DNA of 52,070 nucleotides from Balamuthia mandrillaris (lineage: Eukaryota; Discosea; Longamoebia; Balamuthiidae): positions 1 through 52,070 of the forward strand of contig JAVKOQ010000355.1 in assembly GCA_031835245.1 (NCBI GenBank). Direction: 5' to 3'. The stretch's first letter is position 1; each line of letters opens with the position of its first letter. This document shows, piece after piece, positions 40,711 through 51,599 of the stretch. The position numbers were made by a program, and so were the translations under genes. The notes below the pieces were generated by a model. It was not told the DNA's origin, ran no database searches, and saw only the letters and a list, made by a program, of their open reading frames with translations.

Positions 40711-43700
40711 TCAATACAAGTCGCTATCTTGTTGCATGTAAGAGAGAGAGGGTCCGAAGGAGGACTGAGCAGGGAGGGTTTGCTTGAGGAGCTGCACGCA
40801 GCGATCACGGGCGGGGAGGTCACCGCTTAGAGCCGTCAAGCATTGTAAATTGTAGGTGATGATCTGCATGTAGTCCTTGCTGAGGGAGGGGTCACTTTGC
40901 ATCATACCTCCACGTTTCACGAGAGCTGCGGCCCGAAGGAATTGAGTCTTGGCTTGCTTGAACCAACCTTCCGCGGTAGGAGCCTCTTCCTTTCGCTTGA
41001 TCTTGGCCATGTCTATGGACGCACAACCCCAGTTGATAAGAGAGTCCAAGGTCAGAGCATCTGGTTTGCCAGTAGGAGAGGACTGCACGCAGGCCTGATA
41101 GTTCTGCATGGAACTTCCCAAGAGGGCCACCGCTTGTTCCACCTTCTTCTGACGAAGCATAACATTCGCTTGATAGCGCATCTGATTGCCCCAATTGTAC
41201 ATGATGTCCCTGTCGTTGGGCTGCAGGTAGGAGGCCTGCTGGTACTTTTCATGGGCTTTGGCAAACAAGGTGGTTATGTGCTCCAACGTTTGCTGTTGCT
41301 GCTGTTGTTGACAGGGCGTAATATCGGCAGGCGTCTCGGTGGAGGAAGAGGGCAGGGTAGCCAACTCTGAGGAGGCGTGCTCGCACAAGGCAGTGCCCCA
41401 GCGGGTCAGGGCCTTGGCATCGTTGGGGTTGATTCGCAGGCTGCAATCAAACTTGTCATAGGCAGCCAGGAATAATGAACAGCCTTTGGCGGTACCTTCG
41501 CTATCTGCGTGATATGCCAATTTCGCCATTTTTGCCAACACTGTTCCCATGTTCTTCATTGTGTGCATTTATGATAACGGGGTCATCATTATATAAAAAT
41601 GAGGCAGCGAAGGAAGGAAAGCAAGGAGAAAAAAACTCTACCTGCAATACAAGGTGGTCATCAGCTTTTAGGTGCAAAACAGAGTGATACTTGGCGAGAG
41701 ACGCCGAGTAGAGTTGTTGGGCCTCTTCCATTGGTTTGATGAGGGCAAGTTGCGCTAACGTGTCCGCTTCAATTCTAGGAATGGCATACATGTGTTTCTC
41801 TTTCACGTCAATGCTGACCAGATCTCGATCTGTAAGTTCGGAAAGTAGAGGGCAGGTGCTGCTTCGGAATTTGACCCCGGTCAACTCTGAGGTTCTCTCA
41901 AAGACTTGGGGTAGATGAATGTGTTCGTAAAGCTTGAAATCTGGCTTTTGTTCTTGGGGGCTCAACGCAAACTCGAACTGGAGGAGCAACTCTTTTGGCG
42001 CATAGCGAGACCAAAAGGCTGCTGACTCTGTGCCTTTGTGACCAAAGCAAACGTTGAAAAAATTTATGACGCTGCGAATAAGTTTACAAAGGTTAATGTT
42101 GTGCCTAACAGAGTAAAAGTCTCAACAAAAAAGAAAAGAACGTACAGCCGCCGATAAGGAATTTCCTCACTTGACTGTATTTGTCTCATTCGTGCTTTCA
42201 GGTCATTCTTAAGGAATCGAGAAATCATTTCCCCAAGGATTAGTCTCCTTAATTCCTCATCCATCACATGGCTTCTCACTCGACCAAGATGGCGAACTGA
42301 GTAATGGATGAAGTGATGTGGTGAGCAGTGTTTGCTTTTGCGTATCAAAATCAAACAAACAAACAAACAAACAAACAGCAATTTGGTTGGTACTCACTGT
42401 TAATGCCTGTGCGGTGCAAGTCTTCGATTAGCCGAGAAGGAGACAGCGGAAACGCTGTAGAATGACAGTAGTGGCTTTGCAACCAGGCTGCAAATTCAGG
42501 AATAACAACATTCAACAACTGTTCGGTGGCCTGGATGACCTCCCGATTATGGATTTCAGCGTCATGTTCTCCAAACATGGTGAAAGCATCACTGCTGAGA
42601 GGAATCGGATGCTTAGATACATATTCTCCTCGAAGAAGATTAAATAAAAAACTTCCTTTGACACTAAGAAGCAATTATTAGAATATATGAGACTAAAAAG
42701 CAGAAATCGGAAAGTTAACGCACCTTCTGTCTGGTGTTTGTGGAGGCCAGAGTCTAGCAGTGTCAACAACGTAGAGCATTCCATCATTTGGGCGATGTCC
42801 TATACAAGTGTAGCAGTAAGATAAGAAAGTAGATGTGTTTTTTTTCCAAAAAAAAAAAAAAACAAGCGAGTCAGACTTCTGAGTGGGAAAACATACCCTC
42901 AATGTCGCATGGGCCATAAATCCATTTCTGAATGTCTCCTAGTCCTGTTATGTGGCCTTTGAGATTCAATATTTTTGCTATTTTCTCCATTTTGGTATTC
43001 ATTTCAAACATGTCGCTGTGAACCGTTTGACCTCCATCGCAGGAACCGTAACTGACAATGTGAAAAAATAAGTCAACAACAATAAAGCAACACCGACCGG
43101 GAGAGAGCAATGCGCGTACACAATAGTATCTTCTGAAATGGGGAGTGCAGAGGTGGCGATTAGGCGAAAGCCTCGGTAATCTATCAAAGCCAACAGCGGA
43201 AAGTGAAGACCAAGCATCATCCCGCAGGAAACCATTGCGGTCAACCCCTTCAGCTCGTGCCCAGCCACCTTCATGGCAAAGCGATCAGAAGGATAAATGT
43301 TGTTGTGGTCAATAGCAAACTTGAAAAAAATGTTGTCCACTTTAAACTTTTCTCCTCCCGCAACTCCCTTGCCTTGAAGAGGTTTAAACGTCTTGAGGTG
43401 ATAAGGTTGGTTGCGCTCCATGATGATGACCTCGCCAATACTCTTCGCTGTTGCTACAAACTCGTCTGAGAGCTTTTGCAGCTCCGTTCCTCGTTCCAGC
43501 AAAGGACGTTTCAACAAGTCTTGAAATTCCTTGCTCCAATCACGCCCTGTTTGACGAAAGGTAGGAACGCTCCTCTTCTGACCCTGCGTATGGTGAAGCA
43601 TAAAGTCAGGTTTCTGAGCTCAAGGACGATTGAACACACCGATTAACAAATTACAATACCGTTACTAAAAGATTGTGCAGCGGAGAAGAAGAGGTAGGAG

Positions 43701-44420
43701 ATCCTACTACCAGCTTGCCAAATACGTCTTCCGCAGTCATCGAAGCGCCTCGCTCTAGTGCGCCGCTAGCGGCTGCTATCTCCGCAAAGCTTCCAGATCT
43801 TGAGCGCATTGGTGCGCCAGTTGTTGTGGCGGTGGCTGCCGCCACTATTGGCAGCTCCAGTTCCATCGGTGGAGAGGAGGAGTACGGGTGCTCCGCGGTT
43901 TCTTCTTTGCCTTTGTTTTTGGTATTGCACCTAGGAATAATAATAGGTGTTGGTGTGTTGCTTCCCGACAGGCTTCTGCCAAAGTTTTGGTAGGGAAGTT
44001 TACTCTTCCTGACTGTCTTTCCTGCGTGTGCATAAGTGTTTCACAAGCCTCAGCAAAAAATAAAAATAATAAATAATAAAAACAATTAAAAAATAAAAAA
44101 TCTCTGCTGTAGCGTGAAGGAAGCATACCCGAAGTAGGACCAGGAAGACGAGTCCTGCGAGGAAAGGAAGGGCCAGAGTGGTGGCCCCTAGAAAACCCAA
44201 TCCCTTCCCCTTCCTCTCCCTCCTCCATGCTCTCCTGTGAGGAAGAGACTCTGTAGAAGCGAGCCCCTTCCGCCTCGCCGTCCTCTCCTCCCAACGCAAA
44301 CGGCTCTACATGGTTGGTGCGAGAGGGTATGTCGAAACACCGAAGGGTGGTGAACCCAAACTCGCTTGTATGTTGAAAGTCGTAGGCCTTGCAACGTCGA
44401 AAGGCCCTCAGTAAGCTCAT
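40711..44420 (-). CDS. CLU-domain protein with C-terminal TPR region
   Basis: Exons (minus): 44420-44129, 44012-43660, 43583-43120, 43051-42897, 42799-42724, 42663-42398, 42296-42146, 42071-41642, 41553-40711; 1009 aa, all in frame. The CLU domain (about 225-445) shows TGRDWSKEFQDLL, NNIYPSDRFAMKVAGHELKG, LALIDYRGFRLIATSALP, TIVYGSCDGGQTV and MLYVVDTARLWPP. A CLU-central region follows: GINIRHLGRVRSHVMDEELR then LILGEMISRFLKNDLKARMR. The C terminus (about 700-1009) is tetratricopeptide-like: NMGTVLAKMAKLAYHADSEG, LRINPNDAKALTRWGTAL, LQPNDRDIMYNWGNQMRYQA. CLU proteins bind mRNAs for nuclear-encoded mitochondrial proteins and control mitochondrial distribution. This one is shorter than CLUH/CluA and lacks an obvious N-terminal ubiquitin-like part, so it may be a paralogue. 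The second exon's acceptor (44013) is the weakest choice. Confidence 0.85.
42348..42377. repeat. (CAAA)n tetranucleotide run in a CLU intron
   Basis: About seven CAAA units within intron 42297-42397; TTTG on the sense strand. Confidence 0.9.
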
Positions 44421-44911
44421 TCAAAAACCACTGCCTCTTTCCTCGATTTAATGCCCGCTACACGAGCAGCAAACTCCTTACTCGTTTCGTGCAAACCTTC
44501 TTGCTTTGCTTTGCTATGCTTTGCCAGCCCAAACCCCACCCACTTCTCCTCCTGGCACTGCTGCTGATTGCTTATGAGGCGAAGGGCGCGTAGCGTGTGC
44601 CCGACAGGTGCTTATTCTCCCAACGCGTGGAGCGGAGCGGTGGTGGTATTCACTATTTACGTTTGGTTTGCGCAACGATACCGCCCAATGCCGCCGCCGC
44701 CCCCCCTTCCACGGTGTCCTAGGGTGCGCCAACGGGGAGTTCTCCGATTTTTCCCCCCATCGATCGATCTATTTTCGCTCGAGGGTCGCTTTGCAACCGT
44801 TCGCCTGCTGAGCACAAGCCCCCTTCAAACTGTGCCCAACCGGACCAGCAATGTAGGCCAAGCAGCAGCAGCAGAAGAAGAAGGAGAAGAGGTCCTGGAA
44901 GGAAAAGAGAG
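44421..44911. promoter_or_regulatory. Shared divergent promoter, CLU/TPR and TADA1-like
   Basis: 491 bp between start codons, with GC-rich segments (CCGCCGCCGCCCCCCC at about 44691) and CAGCAGCAGCAG at 44860. No motif beyond this. Confidence 0.55.
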
Positions 44912-46092
44912 ATGGACAAGCAGATGGCCGGACAGAGGGTGGACCTCCTGGAAGCCAAGAAGACGCTCTCTTTGTCCCTCGGAGACAAGGCTCCTGAATA
45001 TTGGAAGCACCTGAAGGCCTACACCCAGGCCAGACTCACCAAATGGGAGCTGGACTGCTTGGTCTTCTCCCTCTTGGGGGAGGACAAAGGTATCGGCTGT
45101 CCCTCTTTCTACGTTCCGCTCCGCTTTTCCTCATGTAACACAACGTTGTTGTTTTTTCTAGTTAAACTCCACAACAACTTTATCAAGGCCATCATTCGCA
45201 ACGCCTACACGCCGCGCCCTCTCAAGCCTCTCCCCATCTCGCGCAAACGGCCTCCGATGGGGCTCACCGCCTCTCCTCCCTCCAAGCGCACTAAAACGCG
45301 GGCTGCGCCTAAGGAACCTTTTATACGCAACCCTCTTCTACGCACCCACAGAGTCACCTCTCGTCACCCTGTTCGTACTCTGACCCCCAGTACGTCCCTC
45401 TGTCCTCTGTCCCTCTGTCCCTGTCCCTCTGTCCCTCTGTCCTCTGTCCCTGTCCCTCTGTCCTCTGTCCCTCTGTCCCTCTGTCCCTCTGTCCCTCTGT
45501 CCCTCTGTCCTCTGTCCCTCTGTCCCTCTGTCTCTGTCTCTGTCTCTGTCTCTCTGTCTCTCTGTCTCTCTGTCTCTCTGTCTCTCTGTCTCTCTGTCTC
45601 TCTGTCTCTCTGTCTCTCTGTCTCTCTGTCTCTCTCTCTCTCTCTCTTGCTACCTGGTAGTTGGACGGCCTTCTGACCAAGTGAAAACAGCGGACTACCT
45701 ACGGCTTGCAAACGACTGTGGTGGACTGCCCTCCTTGCTTGCTCTTCGTAATAGAATATACAAGACGGCTTTGGAGCACGGTCTTTCCGAAGTATCCGGT
45801 GAATGTGTCACTCTCATGATGCACGCTCTCGAGGTTTGTTCTTTTTTCGACCGATTCTCTCCGCCGGTCTCTCTCTCTCATTGTCTGTTTGTAGCACCAC
45901 ATAAAGGACGTACTGGAGATAGCATGCCAAAGAAAGGGAGGACCAATGAGTGGCAGCCCTTCGGGCCGGCGGAGTGGTCGGCACCGCACACTTGCTTTGC
46001 GTGACCTAATGGCAGCCATCCAAACAACACCCCGCGTGCTAGGAGAAGACCTCCCCGTCAACCAGGAACGAATCCTTCTCATGCAAAAGTGA
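44912..46092 (+). CDS. TADA1: SAGA coactivator subunit, TADA1/Hfi1-like
   Basis: Exons 44912-45089, 45162-45389, 45661-45833, 45895-46092; 258 aa in frame. The N-terminal SAGA-Tad1 domain (about 6-80) reads [20 protein letters not shown], then [20 protein letters not shown] and [18 protein letters not shown]. The second half contains [20 protein letters not shown] and [20 protein letters not shown], then [13 protein letters not shown]. This matches plant and animal TADA1, a histone-fold structural subunit of the SAGA acetyltransferase complex. A basic Arg/Lys/Pro-rich linker ([16 protein letters not shown]) joins the halves. Intron 45390-45660 (271 nt) is composed of CTGTCCCT/CTGTCTCT repeats. 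Confidence 0.9.
45393..45648. repeat. CTGTCCCT/CTGTCTCT minisatellite in TADA1 intron 2
   Basis: About 250 bp of 6- to 8-bp units that shift from CTGTCCCT types to CTGTCTCT types and end in pure (CT)n next to the acceptor. The whole intron is pyrimidine-rich on the sense strand. Confidence 0.96.
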
Positions 46093-46249
46093 TACACACT
46101 GTCCGTTATACCCGTTACCACCATCAACATGTACAAATGCAAACCAACATTTCAACTGTGCAAAATGAAGTTTTTTTTGTTCTCCAGTAGTTACTCTAAA
46201 ATACTGTCAACCACGAGATGATGCACCTTCAGCGTGTGGACCCACTTGC

Positions 46250-48013
46250 CTAGTAGCCAATACTGCTCAAAAAGAACCTGGAACAGCAATGCATTGGTCA
46301 ACATCGAAGCAGGAAACACCAAAAGGGGGGAGGGGGGGACATAGTACCTCTTGTATATGCTCATGAACTTGGCAACAAACGCTTCCAAATGGATGATAGG
46401 TTTGCTTCCGCATTGTAGCCGATGCTCCTGGAAAAAAAGTTTGAGTTGGAACTTCAAACACCAAGAATAGAACTCTGTTGCAAAACAAAACAAACAAAAA
46501 ACATACGTAGTAGGCTGCCCACTTGATGACCTCTGGCTTCAGCTGAGCATCCAACTTCTTTAATAGTTCCAAGGTCAGTTTCTTAAGTATAATATCTGGT
46601 GGTATGCAATGGCTTAGCAATTCATAGAACTTAGCCCGCACTTCCAGCAAACTGCAAACCCAGGTCAGCATCAACAACGCCCACAATTTGCTCTATAAAA
46701 GAAGGAGCAAGACAAAGACAAGAAGGGAAAGGCAAGGTATTACCGCCGTGGGCTCTGCTCTTCCATCATGTGCGTAGCCACTTGCGTTATGTATAACTCC
46801 CAGTCGCTTTGTTCGATGCGTTGGTCATTATCAAATGGATACCTAGACGGAGGAGGATATAAGGATGAGTGTTACATTGAAGTATGATGAAAGGAGAGAA
46901 GGAAGTCCTTACTTGGCAACTTTGGTAGCTTCAAGTATGAGAATGGCTTTGCGAAGGTTCCGCTCCGATCCCAAAGCTATCCGCTTAGACAGTTCTTCCG
47001 GGAGGGTAAGGCCTTCTTTCTCACAAACCAGATTCAGCACCTGCCTAATCTACGTGTTGTCAAAAAAATGCGCATCAGGCGTGAGCATTCTTTCACCAAG
47101 CATCTCGCGTAGAAATAATATCAAAGCATACAAACCTCTTCATAGCTGGGAGCAGGTACACGAATGCCGAGACACCGGCTGCGTATAGGCTCCAGTATCT
47201 TGGCTGGGTTGTTGCAATAAAGTATAAGACGGCAGGAGGTGGCATACTTCTCCATGGTTCGACGCAACGCGTGCTGTGCTTCTTTGCTTAGCCGATCTGC
47301 TTCGTTAAGGACCACCACTTTGAAGGAGGCATGGCCCTGTGCGCCACCGTCCAACGGTGGGCTCTGGGCTATGCTCTTTATGACCTCCTGAATGACCAGG
47401 CGGTCGTGGTAGCCAGCATCGCTTGGGTTCATTTCAATGTGATAGACGCTAGATACTGTTGTCAAATCAATGGTGGAGCTGCTCGGTAGCTTCACACCAG
47501 CATCAGCTCCGTTAGTTTAACAAGCCGCTCACCAACTCACAAAACAAGAGAACGAAGGTTAAGTGAGGTAGGAAGTTGCTTACTTTGAAGTTTCTGTGTT
47601 CCACCCGCAACTACCGCAAAAGAACAAGAATGGTAGGAAGAGAGAAGAACAGTGAAAGAAAGAAGCAGTAAGCAAAGGAAGCAAGGCGGGGAGGAGAGAA
47701 AGTAGAAAGAAACAAAGAAGCACACCTTCTCGACACCAGGGCCATAGATTTCCCGCAAAAACGCCATAATGCGAGTCTTCTTGCCAGCGCCGGAGGGTCC
47801 ATACACCAATAGGTGAGGAAAGTCACCCTCTTTAGCCTTGGGTATGTTTTTTGAATCCGAATGATTCATTTTTTTCAGCTTAAGAAAGTGGAATCGAAAA
47901 ACGAGGAGAGAGAGACGGATCAAACATACCATGGTCTTCAACTGGGAAGTTATCGTTGGATGATAGTCCAGGGCATCCAAGGCCTGTGGCCGGTATTTGT
48001 CCACCCACAACAT
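46250..48013 (-). CDS. RFC3: Replication factor C subunit 3 (clamp loader; yeast Rfc5 orthologue)
   Basis: Exons (minus): 48013-47930, 47836-47726, 47610-47584, 47489-47136, 47049-46913, 46842-46744, 46651-46507, 46427-46348, 46277-46250; 354 aa, all in frame, against 356 in human RFC3. Landmarks: [19 protein letters not shown]; Walker [12 protein letters not shown] (41-49); [28 protein letters not shown] (Walker B variant at 136-139); [38 protein letters not shown]; and [17 protein letters not shown]3 belongs to the heteropentamer that loads PCNA onto primed DNA. The third exon is a 27-nt microexon encoding LRVEHRNFK. The final exon is 28 nt. The last residues (FFLSSIGY) differ from other RFC3 tails, so the 3' end is the least secure. 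Confidence 0.95.
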
Positions 48014-48174
48014 TTTCTTTTGTGCTACTACACCTACACCTAGACCACTCCCGCTCCAGAGAGGCAGCGATTTCTCTCTCTCTCTTCTCTACCACGTTAG
48101 TGTTACTCCAAGCAGCCACAGCAGCCACAGCAGCCAGCGGTATTTTTTTTCTTGGCAGCAATTTTCCCGCCAAA
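48014..48174. promoter_or_regulatory. 161-bp divergent promoter with an E2F-type site, RFC3 / PNK-like
   Basis: The start codons are 161 bp apart. TTTTCCCGCCAAAA (48162-48175), a perfect E2F/DP palindrome, sits directly before the PNK-like ATG and 149 bp upstream of the RFC3 ATG. A CT-rich run and a triple CAGCCACAG repeat (48114-48137) lie between. Confidence 0.75.
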
Positions 48175-51100
48175 ATGGATGGTTGCTCCTCAGGCAATTT
48201 TTCACGTCGACACGTAGTTCTCTCCAGGAGAGAAGAAAGCGCCCTATGCACACACACCAGCAAGAAGAACGGGGAGTCCCAACAGCCCCCCTGTCTTCAT
48301 TGCTCTGAATTAAGGGTTGAGCGGCAGGTAGCACATACTTTTGTTGTCAAACACTCCGTAGAAGTGATGGAGACATTCCACCATACCGACGAAGCACCGG
48401 TGCCTGAGTTACTGTTGTTGCATGGGCCACCCTCCTCTGGGAAGACTGCCTACTGTCGCCGAGAGTTATCAAACCACTTTCGTGTCGTTCCAAAGGAGCT
48501 ATTTGAAACACAGCAGGACCTCTCTTTGCACCGCATTATCCAACTTGTTCTTGGCAAGCTGCAGCAGGTTATTTTGCTCTACCATGTTCTTCTTCTTCAG
48601 GTTGTGGCTCACCGTATGTATTTATGAAGGGTCAGAACGTGGTTGTGGATGACTGCAATACAGCTGCCTCCACAAGGGGTTCTTACATTAAAGCCGTCTC
48701 CCAGAAGCTTCCTGACTGCAGGATCAAGTGTTTGGTCATTCGCCCGCCTGAGCAACACGGCCTTCTTTTGGTTTGTTCTCTGGTTCTGTTGCTGCTTCAG
48801 CTTGCTCTTTTTCACTGCCTTAGTGTTCTTGTTCTTGTTCTCGTTCTTGTTCTTCTTCTTCTTCTTCTTCTTCTTCTTCTTCTTCTTCTTCTTCTTCTTC
48901 TTCTTCTTCTTCTTCTTCTTCTTCTCCTTCTTCTTCTTCTCCTTCTTCTTCTTCTCCTTCTCTCTCTCTCTCTCTCTCTCCATCTAGCACATTCTCTCCT
49001 ACTCGATTTTGAAGCTATAACATGGCACCTAAACTTCTTATTGACACCAGTGCAAATGGTTAAACGAATGGTCTATTGCGGGCAGAAATTGTACAGCAGA
49101 GAAAGAGGAAGAGAGCCATACCCTCCATAGTAGCCCTTCAGAGCCAGCCAGTAACGAATGGGAGGAATGGGGCAGTGTTCCAGATCCACCCTTGTTCTCA
49201 GAGGGCTTTCATGACATCCAATACCTCACACTCTCTTTGCAGCCACAGGAAGTTGCTGGGCTTTCACTCACAAATGAGGTTTCTTTCCATGATCATGTGG
49301 CGATATCTGATTTGTCTGCTAACATGCAAATCTTTATCTACCAATAGGCATTAATCATTGATGGCAGAGTAATGTTTCATTATGTGACCGACGATGACTT
49401 TTTAGGTCTTGATGATGGTAATGGGGGAAATGGCAAGCGACCAGCCACAGACCTGACACCAACTCTGCGGGAGGGCGTTGTACAAAGCCTCCAGGACTAT
49501 CACGCGGCCTTTCCAAGCCATAGACTCATTGTTATCATAGACGAAGGAGAACTCTATCCACTAGGCCTTGAAACTGGCCACCTGGATGCCTTGGATAAGG
49601 CATCCACCATTCTGCGCTACCGCCTTGCTTTATCGCAAGCGTTACTCTCCATATGTGTACTCCTCCCTCCCTCTCCCCTCTTCCTGCTTTTGTATTTCAC
49701 TCTGATTCAAATTCTGACCGAAACAACTAACGTGGTGCTTAACGATGCAGCTCCCTCTCTATTATTTGCGTATAAACTACGGATCACCACTTAGAGAAAA
49801 TAACTTCTTTATGTCAGGTCAGGGAATGTTAGCCTTCCTCCAGTATCGGCATTGCTTACGCTTAAGTTCGTGTTTGTTTGTGTGTGAAAACATATTTTCT
49901 TCATCCTCCGCGTCTGTAACAACCGCTACCTGTTCCGGGTTTACCACCACCATGTGCGAATTGCTTAGGCATTGCCCACAGCAATCATTCTTCGCCCGTA
50001 TCGGCTGGACCATTCATAGCAAAATGTGGGTGGTACCACCATTTCTACTTTTTGCATCCTCTTCTTTCTTTGTTGTTTCTCAAAACCAGCCGTATGGCAA
50101 ATCAATAGGCGCAAATATGTCAAAGACACAACCGTCGCGTCCCACCCAGCAATGGAGCTTCTAGAGCGGTTAGAATCTAGCGGTAGTACTCATCGCGCCT
50201 CCACGACAGCTCATTTTCCTTTGCAATCCCAGCTCTCTTCGGATGGGACAGCTGAGGAAACATTCGCTAATGAACGGATACATGGCTTGTGTTGGGGCCA
50301 ACAACCTCCCTTGCGGCCTGCGTTGGTATGTTCCTGTTTTTGAAATATATGTTGTGCTCATTACTAATAGGATGGTGCTGGGTCTACAGTCTGTTGAATC
50401 TGAATTGTCACCTACTTCCGCTACCGTTGCCACTAGTGCCAGCTCTTCAATGTTATCTCCATCTCCCCGAAAACCACTGATCCGTCCCTCCGCCTTGTCT
50501 CCTTCTCCCCGCCGTTTACCTGAGTGGATGTCACCTGGTTCTAGGTAGTTTTTTTTTGTTTATTTGCGTTTATTATCGCTAAAACGAAAACGGAAAGGAC
50601 TCGAGCAAAATCACCAACAACTCAGCCACAACCAAGAACACCAACTACAGGTACACCAAATCCGCCTCTTAGGCGGCAACTATTCATCCCGAAGAAAGAA
50701 AATGAGTCCTCTGCAGACCGCAGAACAACGAGCCACGAAGGCAAAGCCACACAGCCGATAAAGATTGAAATTGTGGATGAGGAAGGTGAGAGCGCTGGTA
50801 ATATCGCTGCTAACTCTTCTGCTTACAACAACAATAGCCAACCGGAGGAAGAGGAGGCCTGCTCTCCTCTTACTGAAGACCTCCTAGTAGGTCTTGGAAA
50901 TGAGGACACAGATGACGAGGTAAGGCTATTCTTGTTTCGTCCTTGCCGTAAATAACCATTTCGTCGTTTTCAGGATGGTAACAGTATTGGTGAAGGCGAT
51001 CGTCTGGAAGCCAAACATAAAGAGGAACAATGGGAGTTGAATAAAGGTCATGCAACCTTTTCCAATAACAGCCACAAAAGGAAGGCAGATGTCAGATCGC

Positions 51101-51348
51101 CTCCACAAGCTAGTTCATCAGAATGGAGTTCAACAGGAAAGCGAACATTTCCAGCCCCTACCGAACAGCCAAATGAGCAATCTACAGCGCCATTCTCCTT
51201 CAACTCATCAACATCTTCAACATCAACATCATCGCCATCAACCTCAGAACTGCCTACACCATCACCCAGCAAGAAGCCACGAGTAAGCCTTCGACAGTTG
51301 ATGAACCTGCAGGGTTTAATGCCCTCCTCCACAAAGTCCGATCCCTGA
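48175..51348 (+). CDS. Polynucleotide-kinase-like P-loop protein with long unrecognised C-terminal part
   Basis: The N-terminal part is a PNKP/T4-PNK-type kinase: LLLHGPPSSGKTAYCRRELS (Walker A), HFRVVPKELF, then after an intron (48568-48629) GQNVVVDDCNTAASTRGSYI and CRIKCLVIRP. Further on are PPLFSEGFHDIQYL (the SEGF motif of these kinases) and IIDGRVMFHYVTDDDF. Firm blocks: 48175-48567, 48630-48770, about 48988-49107, about 49142-49278, 49348-49655, about 49751 on, then disordered acidic/Ser-rich blocks (IKIEIVDEEGESAGN, 50976-51348) ending at TGA 51346. Some junctions between 48770 and 50700 are unresolved, and a second gene could begin there. The kinase would phosphorylate 5'-OH nucleic-acid ends. 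A BRCT/FHA or HAD phosphatase partner domain, usual in PNKP, is not visible. C-terminal PSPSKKPR is a possible nuclear signal. Confidence 0.6.
48838..48982. repeat. (TTC)n and (CT)n array in a PNK-like intron
   Basis: About 120 bp of TTC units followed by CT units, ending five bases before a CATCTAG acceptor; pyrimidine-only on the sense strand. Confidence 0.96.
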
Positions 51349-51379
51349 AAGAGGATACTTTTTTTTTTTTTTGCAATAA

Positions 51380-51560
51380 AATTGGCGGTGAGTGCTTGAA
51401 GAGTAAAAAAGTGGATCACCGAAGATGGTTCTGGCGGCGTTGGCCACTCCTTCCTCCGCGTGGTAGCCTTACTCGAGTTGAGGGGGGCATCGAAAGGTCA
51501 AGGTTTCCCGCACAAGTTGAAGGGAGGTGACTCCCCTCGGGTGCAGGCGTACGTCCTCAA
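51380..51560 (-). pseudogene. Fanzor/TnpB-like C-terminal tail (tail 3), decayed
   Basis: On the minus strand the segment SLQLVRETLTFRCP leads to GYHAEEGVANAARTIF. After a frame change, IHFFTLQALTANF follows. It aligns column by column with tail 2 (GYQADRDANAARNIL, then RFFTLQALT). The Zn-ribbon Cys before GY is replaced by a stop and the ADRD box is altered, so it is a pseudogene. It lies 32 bp beyond the stop of the PNK-like gene and converges on it, just as tail 1 converges on the OTU gene. Confidence 0.65.
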
Positions 51561-51599
51561 TGTATGCTCTACTCAACACCCTCACTGACAGGCTGCAAG

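Noticed and set aside
2110-44690. CGCAACGAYACCGCC shared by about 2128 and 44673
   Set aside because: Only about 15 bp; expected occasionally by chance in 52 kb and without shared context.
44568-45014. Open frame overlapping the TADA1-like start
   Set aside because: The TADA1 frame carries the conserved domain; this is an overlapping shadow through GC-rich promoter.
45354-45711. Arg/Glu/Thr repeat frames on the minus strand
   Set aside because: Translations of the CTGTCTCT minisatellite in a TADA1 intron.
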